Positions 1 through 11,034 of a DNA stretch of 64,000 nucleotides are shown piece after piece. Positions within the stretch are counted from its first letter, which is position 1, and each line of letters opens with the position of its first letter. Below the pieces are notes generated by a model, which searched no databases, was not told the origin of the DNA, and saw nothing but the letters and a program-made list of their open reading frames with translations. The position numbers and the translations under genes are program-made. The stretch comes from Variovorax paradoxus EPS. Its GTDB lineage: Bacteria > Pseudomonadota > Gammaproteobacteria > Burkholderiales > Burkholderiaceae_C. The DNA lies in contig NC_014931.1 in assembly GCF_000184745.1 (NCBI RefSeq), positions 3,658,001 to 3,722,000 on the forward strand, in the 5' to 3' direction.

Positions 1-68
1 AGCGCCACGGGCACCTTGGACTTTTCGCCAGAACGCAGCCGCGCCTGGAACCATTCGGTCGCACTCAT
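1..68 (-). CDS. 5' end of an unidentified gene, cut by the window edge
   Basis: Only the first 22 codons are present. The reading begins MSATEWFQARLRSGEKSKVP. A GGGGAG ribosome-binding site lies about 8 bases before the ATG, which supports the start. It follows the GntR regulator on the same strand after 46 bases, so it is probably the first metabolic gene of the set that regulator controls. Too little is present to name a family. Confidence 0.5.
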   Translation of the reverse strand, partial: MSATEWFQARLRSGEKSKVPVA

Positions 69-114
69 CGCTGGACTCCCCTGTCAAAGGTTGCGGGCGC
101 GCCGTGGCAAATGG

Positions 115-783
115 TCACGGCATCACCCTGGATTTCTGCTGGCGCGCGACTTCGCGCAATGCCTCGCGCTGGCGCGTGAGGTGCGTTCGCATGGCGGCGT
201 CGGCGCCTTCGCTGTCGCGTGCCTTGAGCGCCGCGAACACGGCCAGGTGTTCCGACAGGCTCTGGTCGAGCCGGCCCGGCGCATGCAGTTGCTGCAGGCG
301 CGCGAGCTTCAGGATCTTGCGCAGGTCGCCGATCACCTGCGCGAGCCACCTGTTGTCGGCGAGCTTGATGATCGCCTCGTGAATGATGTGGTTGGTGGCG
401 TAGTAGTCGTTGATGCGGCGCGCCTTGGCGTGGCGCTCCAGGCGCTCGTGCAGCCCGTCGAGTTCGTGCAACTCGGCATCGCTCGCGTTGCGGGCGGCCT
501 CGAAGGCGCAGCGGCCTTCGAGCAGCGCGATCACCGGAAAGATCTCGTCGAGGTCGCGCTCGGTCACTTCGTTGACGAAGCAGCCACGCCGCGGTTCATG
601 TCGCAGCAGGCCTTCGGCGGTGAGCACCTTGAGTGCTTCGCGCAGCGGCGTGCGGGAAATGGAGAGGCGCTCGCACAGCGCGACTTCGTCCAGGAAACTG
701 CCCGGCGCCAGCGTGCCCGCGAAGATCTGCTCGCGCAGCGTGGCGGCGACTTCGTCGTGCAGGGAGTTGGGGACCAGGCGCAT
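115..783 (-). CDS. GntR-family transcriptional regulator, FCD subfamily
   Basis: This 222-residue protein has an N-terminal winged helix (about residues 8-70, with the recognition segment LSISRTPLREALKVL) followed by an all-helical FCD ligand domain. The FCD domain shows the usual metal/ligand positions: an Asp-x-x-x-x-x-His stretch in NDYYATNHIIHEAI, then SLSEH and MRTH. FCD regulators usually repress catabolic genes until a small organic acid binds. I start at the ATG of MRLVPNSLHDEV. A longer reading to 858 is open, but it would place a palindromic operator-like site inside the gene and add a segment unlike the family. The neighbour ending at the window edge is the likely target. Confidence 0.85.
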   Translation of the reverse strand: MRLVPNSLHDEVAATLREQIFAGTLAPGSFLDEVALCERLSISRTPLREALKVLTAEGLLRHEPRRGCFVNEVTERDLDEIFPVIALLEGRCAFEAARNASDAELHELDGLHERLERHAKARRINDYYATNHIIHEAIIKLADNRWLAQVIGDLRKILKLARLQQLHAPGRLDQSLSEHLAVFAALKARDSEGADAAMRTHLTRQREALREVARQQKSRVMP

Positions 784-828
784 GGAGATGGGGCTCTCGA
801 CCGTGGGTGGCTCGGCGTAATTTCCTGT

Positions 829-842
829 AATTACGCATAATT
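829..842. promoter_or_regulatory. Palindromic operator candidate upstream of the GntR gene
   Basis: AATTA-CGCA-TAATT is a perfect 5-4-5 inverted repeat about 45 bases before the chosen GntR start. GntR/FCD proteins bind short AT-rich palindromes of this type, so autoregulation is plausible. The link is inferred from position only. Confidence 0.35.
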
Positions 843-917
843 GTGAGCGCGCAAACAATGTTGCGCAAGTGTCACGGGCGCCCCGCCCAGCCCGTGATTA
901 CCCTGAGATCACCCGCT

Positions 918-1745
918 TCAGGCGCGTGCGGCGACCGTCTTCTTGGCCCGGCCGAACCAGAACCACAGCGCGATGCCGCCAATCACCATCGGCACGCTGA
1001 GCCACTGTCCCTGGCTCAGGCTCAGTGCCCGGAGGCCGAGGAAGTCGTCGGGCTCGCGGAAGTACTCGGCAAAGAAACGCAGCGCGCCATAGCCGATCAA
1101 GAAGACGGAAGCCACCTGCCCTTCCTTCCGTTCCTTGCGCGCGTAGAGCCACATGATCGCGAAAAGCAGCAGGCCTTCGAGCAGGAACTGATAGATCTGC
1201 GACGGATGGCGCGGCAGCATCGACCCGCTCTGCGGGAACACCATGCCCCACGGCAGGTCGGGGCTGCTGAACCGGCCCCAGAGTTCGCCGTTGATGAAGT
1301 TGCCCACGCGTCCCGCGGCGAGGCCGGTCGGCACGCAGGGCGCGACGAAGTCCATCACCTGCCAGAACGGACGCGCACGCGAATGCGAGAACCACACCAT
1401 CGCGCCGATCACGCCCAGCATGCCGCCATGGAAGCTCATGCCGCCCTGCCACACGTAGAGGATCTCGAGGGGATGGGTCAGATAGAACTCGGGCTTGTAG
1501 AACAGGCAATAGCCCAAGCGCCCACCGACGATCACGCCCATCACGCCGAGGAAAAGAATGTCCTCGATGTCCTTGCGCTGCCAGGCGCCCTGCCCGACCA
1601 GCGAGCGATACGGCTCGTGGCGCAAGCGGCGGGTGCCGAGGAAATAGAACAGCGCGAAGGCCGCCAGGTAGGTCAGGCCGTACCAGTGAATGGCGACGGG
1701 CCCGAGCTGCAGGGCGATGGGATTGATCTGCGGATACATGAGCAT
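918..1745 (-). CDS. lgt: Prolipoprotein diacylglyceryl transferase
   Basis: Inner-membrane enzyme that moves a diacylglyceryl group from phosphatidylglycerol to the lipobox cysteine of prolipoproteins, the first step of lipoprotein maturation. The 275-residue protein has about seven membrane segments and the Lgt signature around [14 protein letters not shown], plus the conserved SFHGGMLG segment. Length is normal for the family. Translation may start at either of two ATGs two codons apart (1745 or 1739). Several lipoproteins in this window (the proteins at 22161, 36225 and 58236) would be its substrates. Confidence 0.95.
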   Translation of the reverse strand: MLMYPQINPIALQLGPVAIHWYGLTYLAAFALFYFLGTRRLRHEPYRSLVGQGAWQRKDIEDILFLGVMGVIVGGRLGYCLFYKPEFYLTHPLEILYVWQGGMSFHGGMLGVIGAMVWFSHSRARPFWQVMDFVAPCVPTGLAAGRVGNFINGELWGRFSSPDLPWGMVFPQSGSMLPRHPSQIYQFLLEGLLLFAIMWLYARKERKEGQVASVFLIGYGALRFFAEYFREPDDFLGLRALSLSQGQWLSVPMVIGGIALWFWFGRAKKTVAARA

Positions 1746-1802
1746 CCGCGGATTGTGCCCGGCCGGAATGTCGCGGCCGGCACGGGGACATTCAGGCCAA
1801 TC

Positions 1803-2072
1803 TCAGCGCCCGAACTTCCACCACAGGAGGCCCGCCACCACGGCCGGCACCGCGAAGATCAGGAGAAAAATCGGCAGCTCCTCGGCCACCGAATACCCCG
1901 CCTTGATCACGCCCACCGCCATGTTGATGCCCGCGCCGATGAACCACGCCGGAATGAACCACTTGGCGGCAGTAGCCAGCGCCAGCGACGAGCCGTCGCC
2001 GATGAAGCGGCTGGCCAAGAGAAACACCACCAGCAGCACGAAGCCGCCGCCCATCACCATGACTGTGTGCAT
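1803..2072 (-). CDS. Small hydrophobic membrane protein, function unknown
   Basis: This 89-residue protein is almost entirely hydrophobic with about three predicted membrane segments (roughly residues 4-21, 38-58 and 66-85) and a basic end (WWKFGR). It begins at an ATG 33 bases after the stop of the SDR gene on the same strand, so the two may be co-transcribed. A longer in-frame reading through the SDR region exists but is a shadow. I do not recognise a named family. Confidence 0.65.
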   Translation of the reverse strand: MHTVMVMGGGFVLLVVFLLASRFIGDGSSLALATAAKWFIPAWFIGAGINMAVGVIKAGYSVAEELPIFLLIFAVPAVVAGLLWWKFGR

Positions 2073-2104
2073 ATGCGTTGTCCTCCGGGCGCGATCTTGC
2101 GGGA

Positions 2105-2878
2105 TCAGCGGGTGGTGTAGCCACCGTTGGCAAGAATCGTCTGGCCGGTGATCCACCAGCCTTCGGTAACGAGGAACCGCACGATCGGCGCGATGTCCTC
2201 GATGTCGGTCAGGCCCTTCTTCGAGAACTTGCTGAGCGCCGCGGCGCTGCTGTGGTACTCGACGGCTTCCTTGCTCTCCTGGCCATAGAAGAACGGCGTG
2301 TCCATCGGGCCGGGACCGATGCCGTTGACCGAGATGCCGCGGTCGCCGAACTCCTTGGAGGCTGCGCGGGTGTAGTGCTCCACGGCGGCCTTGGAGCCCG
2401 GGTAGATCGAATAGAACGGCGTGTAGGCCGCCAGCAGCGAGCTCACGATCGTCACGATGCTGCCGCCATCGGCCATCGTGCGGCCGGCCTGCTGGATGAA
2501 GAAGAACGCGGCCTTGGCGTTGGCGTCGAAGCTCTTGTCGTAGTCGGCCTCGGTCACCTCGAGGATCGGCTTCTTGATGACCACGCCCGCGGTGTTGATC
2601 GCGATGTCGACCTGGCCGAAGTGCTTCACGGCCTGGTCGAACAGCTTGACGTTGTTCTCCACCACCGAGAGGTCGCCCTGCACCAGCAGCGTGTCGGCGC
2701 CCTTGGCCTTGAGCGCGGCGGCGGTTTTCTCGGCATCGCCGCGCGATGCGTCGCTGTTGTAGTGGATGGCGATGCCGCGGGCGCCGCCGTCGACCAGCTG
2801 GTGGCCGATGAGCGCGCCGAGGTTCTTGCCGCCGCCGGCGATGACGGCGACCTTGTTCTTGAGGGTGCGTGCGGACAT
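2105..2878 (-). CDS. Short-chain dehydrogenase/reductase (SDR)
   Basis: A 257-residue classical SDR, probably NAD(P)-dependent and cytoplasmic. It has a modified glycine-rich nucleotide motif (AGGGKNLGALIG, residues 14-25), an NTAG segment, the catalytic Ser in VSS, and the Tyr-x-x-x-Lys pair in YPGSK. A clear AGGAG site precedes the ATG. Substrate cannot be read from the sequence. It is divergent from a LysR gene with a good operator dyad between them, so that LysR protein probably controls it. Confidence 0.85.
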   Translation of the reverse strand: MSARTLKNKVAVIAGGGKNLGALIGHQLVDGGARGIAIHYNSDASRGDAEKTAAALKAKGADTLLVQGDLSVVENNVKLFDQAVKHFGQVDIAINTAGVVIKKPILEVTEADYDKSFDANAKAAFFFIQQAGRTMADGGSIVTIVSSLLAAYTPFYSIYPGSKAAVEHYTRAASKEFGDRGISVNGIGPGPMDTPFFYGQESKEAVEYHSSAAALSKFSKKGLTDIEDIAPIVRFLVTEGWWITGQTILANGGYTTR

Positions 2879-2971
2879 GGAATGAGCTCCTGTTGAAAAA
2901 AAGCGTGGATGCGTGACGGGAAGAGTCCAGTCTATTGATTGAAAGCATCGGGATAAAGCGAATGAACGACG

Positions 2972-3003
2972 CTAGACTGTTCAAAAAATCACGAACAATC
3001 TAG
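2972..3003. promoter_or_regulatory. LysR-type operator dyad between SDR and LysR genes
   Basis: CTAGACTGTTC at 2972-2982 and GAACAATCTAG at 2993-3003 form an inverted repeat with 11-base arms and one mismatch, separated by 10 bases. It lies 11 bases before the LysR start codon and about 95 bases from the SDR start. That is the usual layout for an autoregulating LysR protein with a divergent target. Confidence 0.6.
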
Positions 3004-3014
3004 GCAGTACCGCC

Positions 3015-3947
3015 ATGGACCGCATCGACCTGCTCAAGGTCTTCCTCAGCGTTGCCGAAACCGGCAGCTTCACCCGCGCGGCCGACCGCCTCGCGCTGCC
3101 GCGCGCCGCCATCTCCACGGCAGTGCAGCAACTCGAAGCTCGGCTGGGTTCGCGCCTCCTGCACCGGACCACGCGGCGCGTCAGCCTCACACCCGATGGC
3201 GAAGCGCTGCTGGAGCGCGCCCGAGCACTTGTCACCGACATGGAAGACATCGAGCAGCAGTTCCTGCCCGCGCACAGCAATGTGAGCGGGCGGCTCAAGG
3301 TCGATGTGCCGAGCCGCATCGCGCGGCTGCTCATCGCACCGGCGCTGCCGGATTTCTTCGCGCGCTTTCCGGGCATCGAGCTGGAACTGGGTTCGAGCGA
3401 CCGCGCGGTGGACCTCGTGCTCGAAGGCGTCGATTGCGCCTTGCGCGTCGGGCCGCTGGCCAGCAGCAGCCTGGTGGCGCGGCCGCTCGGGCACTTCACG
3501 CTGATCAACTGCGCGAGCCCCGCCTACCTCGCGCGCCACGGCACGCCGCAGACGCCAGCCGATCTGCCCGCGCACCTCGCGGTCAACTACGCCTCGCCGA
3601 CCAGCGGCCGCGCCGCGCCCTGGGAATGGCAGCGCGACGGCGAGACCGCGACGCTGCGCATGCGCAGCCAGGTGGCCGCAAACAATGCCGAGACCTACAT
3701 CGCGTGTGCGCTGGCGGGGCTGGGGCTGATCCAGATCCCCGCTTACGACGTGCGCGGGCACCTCGCGGCCGGCGAACTGGTCGAGGTGCTGGCCGATGCG
3801 CGCGCCGAGCCGCTGCCGGTGCAACTGGTGTACCCGCACCGGCGCAACCTCTCGCGGCGGATGCAGGCTTTTGCAGGATGGCTCGAAACGCTGCTCGCCG
3901 ATTCGCTCGACAAACCCGCGGGCACTCGCCCCCGGAAGACGCGTTAG
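3015..3947 (+). CDS. LysR-family transcriptional regulator
   Basis: This 310-residue regulator has an N-terminal winged HTH (residues about 3-62, GSFTRAADRLALPRAAISTAVQQLE) and a C-terminal periplasmic-binding-protein-like effector domain. The C-terminal half (VGPLASSSLVARPLG, CASPAYLARHGTP) resembles the CrgA/DmlR branch. It is divergent from the SDR gene and its start overlaps the promoter region holding a strong dyad. It ends tail to tail with the next LysR gene with a 4-base overlap of the stops. Confidence 0.9.
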   Translation: MDRIDLLKVFLSVAETGSFTRAADRLALPRAAISTAVQQLEARLGSRLLHRTTRRVSLTPDGEALLERARALVTDMEDIEQQFLPAHSNVSGRLKVDVPSRIARLLIAPALPDFFARFPGIELELGSSDRAVDLVLEGVDCALRVGPLASSSLVARPLGHFTLINCASPAYLARHGTPQTPADLPAHLAVNYASPTSGRAAPWEWQRDGETATLRMRSQVAANNAETYIACALAGLGLIQIPAYDVRGHLAAGELVEVLADARAEPLPVQLVYPHRRNLSRRMQAFAGWLETLLADSLDKPAGTRPRKTR

Positions 3948-4876
3948 CCGCGCTCGCGCACGAACGCCACGAAGCGCGCGAGGGCCGGGTTGTTCGCCCC
4001 CTCGGGCCACACCAGGCTGGTCTCGCACACCGGGAGCGCGGGCGCGCTGCGGCGCCGGCCGGCCGGTGCGAACTCTGCAGCGCGGCGATAGACCACGCCC
4101 GCTCGCCGGAACTGCGTGACGCTCTCCGGCACCCAGGCCACGCCGATGTCTCCGGAAACGAGGTTGACGATGGTCTGCATCTGGATGGCCGCTTGGGCGA
4201 GCTGCGGCACGCGGCCGGCTGCGTGGTAGAGCTCGAAGATCGCGTCGTGCAGCGAAGGCACGATGCGGCGCGGAAAGATCACCAACGGCTCGGCCAGCAC
4301 GTCGGCCAGCAGCAGCTTCTCAGTGCGGGCCAGCGCGTGCCGGGCCGGCAGTGCGAGCACCAACGGCTCTTCAGACACGGCCAGGCGCGTCAGGCCGGGC
4401 GGCGCAGCACCGGGCGAATGCAGCATCAGCCCCGCATCGATCTCTCCGCGCGCAAAGGCTTCGAGCTGCACGTCACCGGTGGCCTCGACCAGTTCGAGCG
4501 CCACCTCGGGGCACAGCACGCGGAATTCGCGCACCCACGCCGGCAATTGCTCGAAGCCGACCGTCGAGACGAAGGCGATGCGCACGCGCCCCACCTGCCC
4601 CGCCGCCGCAGCGCGCGCCCGCGCGGGCAGCGCCTGGGCACGCGCCAGCAGCTCGCGCACGTCGGGCAGCAGCGCCTCGCCGGCGGGGGTGAGCGCCACG
4701 CGCCTGCGGGTGCGGTCGAACAGCACCACGCCCAGCGTCTTCTCAAGCTGGGCGATGGCCTGCGTCACCGGAGGCTGGGTCATGTGCAGTCGCAGCGCGG
4801 CACGGCCGAAGTGCAGTTCCTCGGCCACGGCGACGAACTGGCGCCAGGCGCGCAGGTCGATCAATACTTCATTCAT
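3944..4876 (-). CDS. LysR-family transcriptional regulator divergent from ilvD
   Basis: The 310-residue protein has the LysR HTH (residues 8-66, [21 protein letters not shown]) and an effector domain of the CbbR/CatR-like branch. It is divergent from ilvD across 100 bases that contain an AATCCA-N10-TGGATT dyad, so it may regulate branched-chain amino acid synthesis or just itself. A second short palindrome, ATATGC-CGA-GCATAT (4875-4889), overlaps its own start codon. The effector is unknown. Confidence 0.9.
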   Translation of the reverse strand: MNEVLIDLRAWRQFVAVAEELHFGRAALRLHMTQPPVTQAIAQLEKTLGVVLFDRTRRRVALTPAGEALLPDVRELLARAQALPARARAAAAGQVGRVRIAFVSTVGFEQLPAWVREFRVLCPEVALELVEATGDVQLEAFARGEIDAGLMLHSPGAAPPGLTRLAVSEEPLVLALPARHALARTEKLLLADVLAEPLVIFPRRIVPSLHDAIFELYHAAGRVPQLAQAAIQMQTIVNLVSGDIGVAWVPESVTQFRRAGVVYRRAAEFAPAGRRRSAPALPVCETSLVWPEGANNPALARFVAFVRERG

Positions 4877-4890
4877 ATGCCGAGCATATC

Positions 4891-4912
4891 AATCCACTCA
4901 CAAAATTGGATT
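4891..4912. promoter_or_regulatory. LysR-type dyad in the lysR/ilvD intergenic region
   Basis: AATCCA (4891-4896) and TGGATT (4907-4912) are a perfect 6-base inverted repeat with a 10-base spacer, 15 bases upstream of the LysR start codon and 65 bases upstream of ilvD. Position and spacing fit a LysR recognition site. No direct evidence of binding. Confidence 0.45.
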
Positions 4913-4976
4913 GGAACGAATCAATCAGAAGTCCGATACTTGGCTCCCCCGATCTCCCCACGATAGAAGAGACACC

Positions 4977-6671
4977 ATGGACACCAAGCCAATCCAGATC
5001 AACCGCCGCAGCGCCAACATCGTCGAAGGCAAGAGCCGCGCCCCCAACCGCTCGATGTTCTATGCCATGGGCTACGAAGAGAGCGACTTCAAGAAGCCGA
5101 TGGTCGGCGTCGCCAACGGCCACAGCACCATCACGCCCTGCAACTCGGGCCTGCAGAAGCTGGCCGACGCGGCCATCGCGGGCATCGAAGAAGCCGGCGG
5201 CAACGCGCAGGTGTTCGGCACCCCCACCATTTCCGACGGCATGGCGATGGGCACCGAAGGCATGAAGTACTCGCTGGTGAGCCGCGAAGTCATTTCGGAC
5301 TGCATCGAGACCTGCGTCGGCGGCCAGTGGATGGACGGCGTGCTGGTGGTCGGCGGCTGCGACAAGAACATGCCAGGTGGCCTCATGGGCATGCTGCGCG
5401 CCAACGTCCCCGCCATCTACGTGTACGGCGGCACCATCCTCCCCGGCCGCTACAAGGGCCAGGACCTGAACATCGTGAGCGTGTTCGAAGCCGTGGGCCA
5501 GAACGCCGCCGGCAACATGAGCGACGAAGACCTGCACGAGATCGAGAAACGCGCCATTCCCGGCACCGGCTCCTGCGGCGGCATGTACACGGCCAACACC
5601 ATGTCCAGCGCGTTCGAGGCGCTCGGCATCTCGCTGCCCTACTCCTCGACCATGGCGAACCCGCACGACGAAAAGGCCAACTCGGCCAAGGAATCGGCCA
5701 AGGTGCTGATCGAGGCGATCAAGAAAGACCTGAAGCCGCGCGACATCGTGACCAAGAAGGCCATCGAGAACGCCGTGGCCGTGATCATGGCCACCGGCGG
5801 CTCGACCAACGCGGTGCTGCACTTCCTGGCCATTGCGCACGCGGCCGAAGTGGAATGGTCCATCGACGACTTCGAGCGCATGCGCAAGAAGGTGCCGGTG
5901 CTTTGCGACCTGAAACCCTCGGGCAAGTACCTCGCGGTCGACCTGCACCAGGCCGGCGGCATTCCGCAGGTCATGAAGGTGCTGCTGAACGCGGGCCTCC
6001 TGCATGGCGACTGCATCACCATCAGCGGCCAGACCATCGCGGAAGTGCTGAAGGACGTGCCCGACGTGCCGCGCGCCGACCAGGACGTGATCCGCCCGAT
6101 CGACAAGCCGATGTACGACGAGGGCCACCTGGCCATCCTGAAGGGCAACCTCTCGCCCGAAGGCGCAGTCGCCAAGATCACGGGCCTCAAGAACCCGGTC
6201 ATCACCGGCCCGGCGCGCGTGTTCGACGACGAGCAGTCGGCCCTCAAGGCGATTCTCGACGGCAAGATCGTCGCCGGCGACGTGATGGTGCTGCGCTACC
6301 TCGGCCCCAAGGGCGGCCCGGGCATGCCGGAAATGCTGGCCCCCACGGGCGCGCTGATTGGTGCGGGCCTCGGCGAAAGCGTGGGCCTCATCACTGACGG
6401 CCGTTTCTCGGGCGGCACCTGGGGCATGGTGGTCGGCCACGTCGCGCCCGAAGCGGCCGCCGGCGGCACGATCGCTTTCGTGAACGAAGGCGACTCGATC
6501 ACCATCGACGCGCACAAGCTGGTGCTCGAACTCAATGTGCCCGAAGCCGAACTCGCCAAGCGCCGCGAAGGCTGGAAGGCGCCGGCCCCGCGCTACACGC
6601 GCGGCGTGCAGGCCAAGTTCGCGTTCAACGCATCGAGCGCGAGCTCGGGCGCGGTGCTCGACAAGTTCTGA
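4977..6671 (+). CDS. ilvD: Dihydroxy-acid dehydratase
   Basis: Iron-sulfur enzyme of the valine, leucine and isoleucine pathway. It dehydrates 2,3-dihydroxy-isovalerate and 2,3-dihydroxy-3-methylvalerate to the 2-keto acids. The 564-residue protein shows the family cysteine sites in [16 protein letters not shown] and [14 protein letters not shown], plus the C-terminal [10 protein letters not shown] motif. Length is typical. The ATG of [21 protein letters not shown] matches the family N-terminus; an open reading further upstream is not used. The gene stops 4 bases from the convergent gene behind it. Confidence 0.97.
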   Translation: MDTKPIQINRRSANIVEGKSRAPNRSMFYAMGYEESDFKKPMVGVANGHSTITPCNSGLQKLADAAIAGIEEAGGNAQVFGTPTISDGMAMGTEGMKYSLVSREVISDCIETCVGGQWMDGVLVVGGCDKNMPGGLMGMLRANVPAIYVYGGTILPGRYKGQDLNIVSVFEAVGQNAAGNMSDEDLHEIEKRAIPGTGSCGGMYTANTMSSAFEALGISLPYSSTMANPHDEKANSAKESAKVLIEAIKKDLKPRDIVTKKAIENAVAVIMATGGSTNAVLHFLAIAHAAEVEWSIDDFERMRKKVPVLCDLKPSGKYLAVDLHQAGGIPQVMKVLLNAGLLHGDCITISGQTIAEVLKDVPDVPRADQDVIRPIDKPMYDEGHLAILKGNLSPEGAVAKITGLKNPVITGPARVFDDEQSALKAILDGKIVAGDVMVLRYLGPKGGPGMPEMLAPTGALIGAGLGESVGLITDGRFSGGTWGMVVGHVAPEAAAGGTIAFVNEGDSITIDAHKLVLELNVPEAELAKRREGWKAPAPRYTRGVQAKFAFNASSASSGAVLDKF

Positions 6672-6675
6672 TCGA

Positions 6676-7500
6676 TCACATCATCATCCAGGCACCGTAG
6701 CCGAAGGCGATGAAGCCCAGGCCCACGATGCCGAGGATGCTGCGTGACTCGAATGCCATCGCTGGCGGAAAGCTCTGCACCACCAGGTGCAGCAGCGCGC
6801 CGGCGCCGATGGTCATGAAACCGGCGCCGAGCCCCTTGCCGAAGTCCTCGTCCGGATAGAGAAAGCACACGGCAAAGCCGGCGAGGAACACCACGTTGGC
6901 GAGCACCGTGCCGCACGTGCGCCATCGTTTTTGTGCGGGCGTGGCCTCGGGCTCCTTCTCCCAGGCGTTGGACGACGGGCGCCCCTCCTTGATCGCCATG
7001 CCGGTGAAGAAGAGTCCGAACATCGTCGGAAAGCCACCGAAGAGGCCGAGCCCCCAGACGATGCCCCACATGTTCTGGAAATCGGCCACCAGCGCCTGCG
7101 CGGGATCGGCCGGCTTGTAGCGCACGTCGACCGCATCGCCCGACCCTTTGTCGGAGAGCCCTCCACCCAGTCCCTTGACGCGGCGTACCTGCCCATCGGA
7201 TGCGGTGTATTCGACGATGGGAGCACGGGTGGTCGTCGTGCGGCCCTTGTCGTCCTTGCTGCGCTCTTCGACGAACTCGACGAGATTGCCTTCCACGAGC
7301 ACCGTGTCGGCAATCGATTGGTAACGCTGCCAGCCGACCGTGGCCGCACCGTAGAGCCCCGCGCAGCCGATCAGCAGCGCCCCGACGCCGACACCCCAGA
7401 AGAGCTTCTTGCGCCAACCCACGAGGGCGCCGATGGCCGGCCCGACAAAGAGGGAGAGCCCGAAGACGAGCAGTGCGTGGGTGGCGGCTTCGTCATCCAT
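6676..7500 (-). CDS. DUF3592-like membrane protein
   Basis: A 274-residue protein with about six membrane segments: two near the N-terminus (about residues 8-55), one pair in the middle (about 145-172) and two or more near the C-terminus (about 199-274). Between the first pairs is a soluble section (about 60-140) containing EYTASDGQVRRVKG and VRYKPADP, which resembles DUF3592 domains. No catalytic motif is visible. It lies tail to tail with ilvD. Function unknown. Confidence 0.7.
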   Translation of the reverse strand: MDDEAATHALLVFGLSLFVGPAIGALVGWRKKLFWGVGVGALLIGCAGLYGAATVGWQRYQSIADTVLVEGNLVEFVEERSKDDKGRTTTTRAPIVEYTASDGQVRRVKGLGGGLSDKGSGDAVDVRYKPADPAQALVADFQNMWGIVWGLGLFGGFPTMFGLFFTGMAIKEGRPSSNAWEKEPEATPAQKRWRTCGTVLANVVFLAGFAVCFLYPDEDFGKGLGAGFMTIGAGALLHLVVQSFPPAMAFESRSILGIVGLGFIAFGYGAWMMM

Positions 7501-7554
7501 GGCGCGCTTTCGTTCTTGTAGCGCGGGGATGGTTGCCGGGGAGCGGCTATGCGC

Positions 7555-7809
7555 TCAGCGGCGCGGGCGCTGGCCGTTGCTGGTCGGCACGCCCATATTG
7601 GTCTTCTGGCGGTCGATGCGCGCTTGCTTGCGGCGGTTTTCGCGCTCGATCACCTTGCGCTTGGTGTAGCCCGACGAATCGGCCCATGCCCACCATGCGA
7701 CGGCCAGTGCGAACGGCGACAGCACGATCCACCAGCTCCAGCCGGCGACCATGCCGACTTCGAAATACTTGAGGGCCAGGCTCAAGATGCCCAACAGCAG
7801 AAACCACAT
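7555..7809 (-). CDS. Small Trp-rich membrane protein (TIGR04438-like)
   Basis: An 84-residue protein with two membrane segments (about residues 2-15 and 22-42) unusually rich in tryptophan (GWSWWIVLSP, AWWAWADSSGY), followed by a very basic tail (KRKVIERENRRKQARIDRQK). This matches the betaproteobacterial small Trp-rich protein family, whose function is not known. The basic tail should face the cytoplasm. It is followed on the same strand by the DUF3592-like gene after 54 bases. Confidence 0.75.
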   Translation of the reverse strand: MWFLLLGILSLALKYFEVGMVAGWSWWIVLSPFALAVAWWAWADSSGYTKRKVIERENRRKQARIDRQKTNMGVPTSNGQRPRR

Positions 7810-7917
7810 CGCGAATCCCTCCGGGTTGTTGTCAACGCATCCGGACGCCGGCGAGCGGCGCTACCTACAATCGCGTTGGCATCGAATGTAACCCAGCCCT
7901 TACGAAATAAATCCCCC

Positions 7918-8226
7918 ATGAAAAGAGTTCTGTTCGCCGCAGTCCTGGGCCTTGGCTTCGCGGCCCCCGCCTTCGCAGACCTGGCCCTGGCCACGTCGAA
8001 GAACTGCATGAGCTGCCACGCGGTCGACCGCAAGGTGCTCGGCCCGTCCTTCAAGGACATCGCCACGAAATACAAGGACGACAAGGGTGCCGTCGACACC
8101 CTCGCCACCAAGATCGTGAAGGGCGGCTCCGGCGTGTGGGGCCCGGTGCCGATGCCGGCGAACAACCAGGTCAGCGAGGCCGATGCGAAGAAGCTGGCAG
8201 CCTGGGTGCTCGCAACGCCGCGCTGA
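7918..8226 (+). CDS. Periplasmic class I cytochrome c (c551/c552 type)
   Basis: A 102-residue electron carrier. Residues 1-20 form a signal peptide with an AFA/DL cleavage site. The haem-binding CMSCH is at residues 30-34, and Met79 in GPVPMPANN is the likely axial ligand. Size and motif spacing are those of small soluble cytochrome c551/c8, which shuttle electrons between bc1 and terminal oxidases or reductases. It is divergent from the small Trp-rich gene and ends 16 bases from the convergent gene at 8243. Confidence 0.9.
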   Translation: MKRVLFAAVLGLGFAAPAFADLALATSKNCMSCHAVDRKVLGPSFKDIATKYKDDKGAVDTLATKIVKGGSGVWGPVPMPANNQVSEADAKKLAAWVLATPR

Positions 8227-8242
8227 TCCGCCGCTGATCAGC

Positions 8243-8749
8243 TCAACCTTGAGGATTGATGTCGGCCGGAACCACCACCGGCCGGCGCTCGATGCGGTCT
8301 TCGAGCTGGCCGATGTGCGCGGCCAATGTGTTGTCGGTCTGCTCGGAGCGCACCCGCACCGCTGTCTCGAGTTGGTCGATGCGCGCCACCAGGGCCGCGT
8401 GCCGGTCGGCGTTGTGCGCCATGTGCTTGTTCTCCTGGGCTTCGAGGAAATTGCGCAATTCGGTGAAGCGCGAGGCCTCGGCCTTGTCGGCGAGGTCGCG
8501 CTGGACCTGCATTTCCTTCGTGTGGCGCTTGGTGTCGATGAGCACCGAGCTGTGCAGGTACAGCACATAGACCAGGAAGAAGGCGGCCAGCACGACCGTG
8601 AGGCCCAGCATGATCAGCCCCAGCGGCGCCGAGACGGTCATGAAGCCCAGCCAGACATCGGTGGGAGCCGCAAGCGTCCCCCAGTTCAATGCGGCGAGCG
8701 CTGCGATCAGCAGCACGATGACGAACAGGAAAGCGGATCTCACGCCCAT
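8243..8749 (-). CDS. LapA-like membrane protein with coiled-coil tail
   Basis: The 168-residue protein has two membrane segments (about residues 5-25 and 42-64) like the LapA/DUF1049 family, followed by a long charged helical region (about 75-150) that looks like a coiled coil and faces the cytoplasm. In enterobacteria LapA/LapB act in lipopolysaccharide control, but no lapB is adjacent here, so that role is not assumed. It has a proline-rich end (RRPVVVPADINPQG). Confidence 0.65.
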   Translation of the reverse strand: MGVRSAFLFVIVLLIAALAALNWGTLAAPTDVWLGFMTVSAPLGLIMLGLTVVLAAFFLVYVLYLHSSVLIDTKRHTKEMQVQRDLADKAEASRFTELRNFLEAQENKHMAHNADRHAALVARIDQLETAVRVRSEQTDNTLAAHIGQLEDRIERRPVVVPADINPQG

Positions 8750-8842
8750 TTGGGGCCTCCTCTGAAAAGATCGAACACAACAACCGGCGCCGCACGCGTC
8801 GAGGCGCGTGGCAACGGGTTGGTTTTACCTCAGGCAAAGGAC

Positions 8843-8863
8843 CCGTCCGGCACGGCCGGACGG
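8843..8863. terminator. Hairpin between acsA and the LapA-like gene
   Basis: CCGTCCGG and CCGGACGG form a perfect 8-base stem with a 5-base loop, 16 bases beyond the acsA stop. There is no U-tract on either strand, so it may protect the 3' end or act with other factors rather than being a classical terminator. Confidence 0.4.
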
Positions 8864-8878
8864 AGAGACGGCCACGTC

Positions 8879-10876
<1,998 letters not shown>

Positions 10877-11034
10877 TCTCTTTGTCTCCTGGGTGGATGC
10901 GGCCGTAATGTCGACGGGGCCACTTACGGGTCACTGACGGATCGCTAACGCGTCCGATGTTAGTTCGCAGGGTTATCACGAGTGCGTCACGGGGGCACCC
11001 CTAAAATCGCCGGTCGTCCACGAACCCCCACCCG

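Noticed and set aside
1803..2984. Extended frame joining the 89-residue membrane protein to the SDR region
   Set aside because: The N-terminal part is out of frame with the SDR gene and Arg-rich; only the last 89 residues look like a protein.
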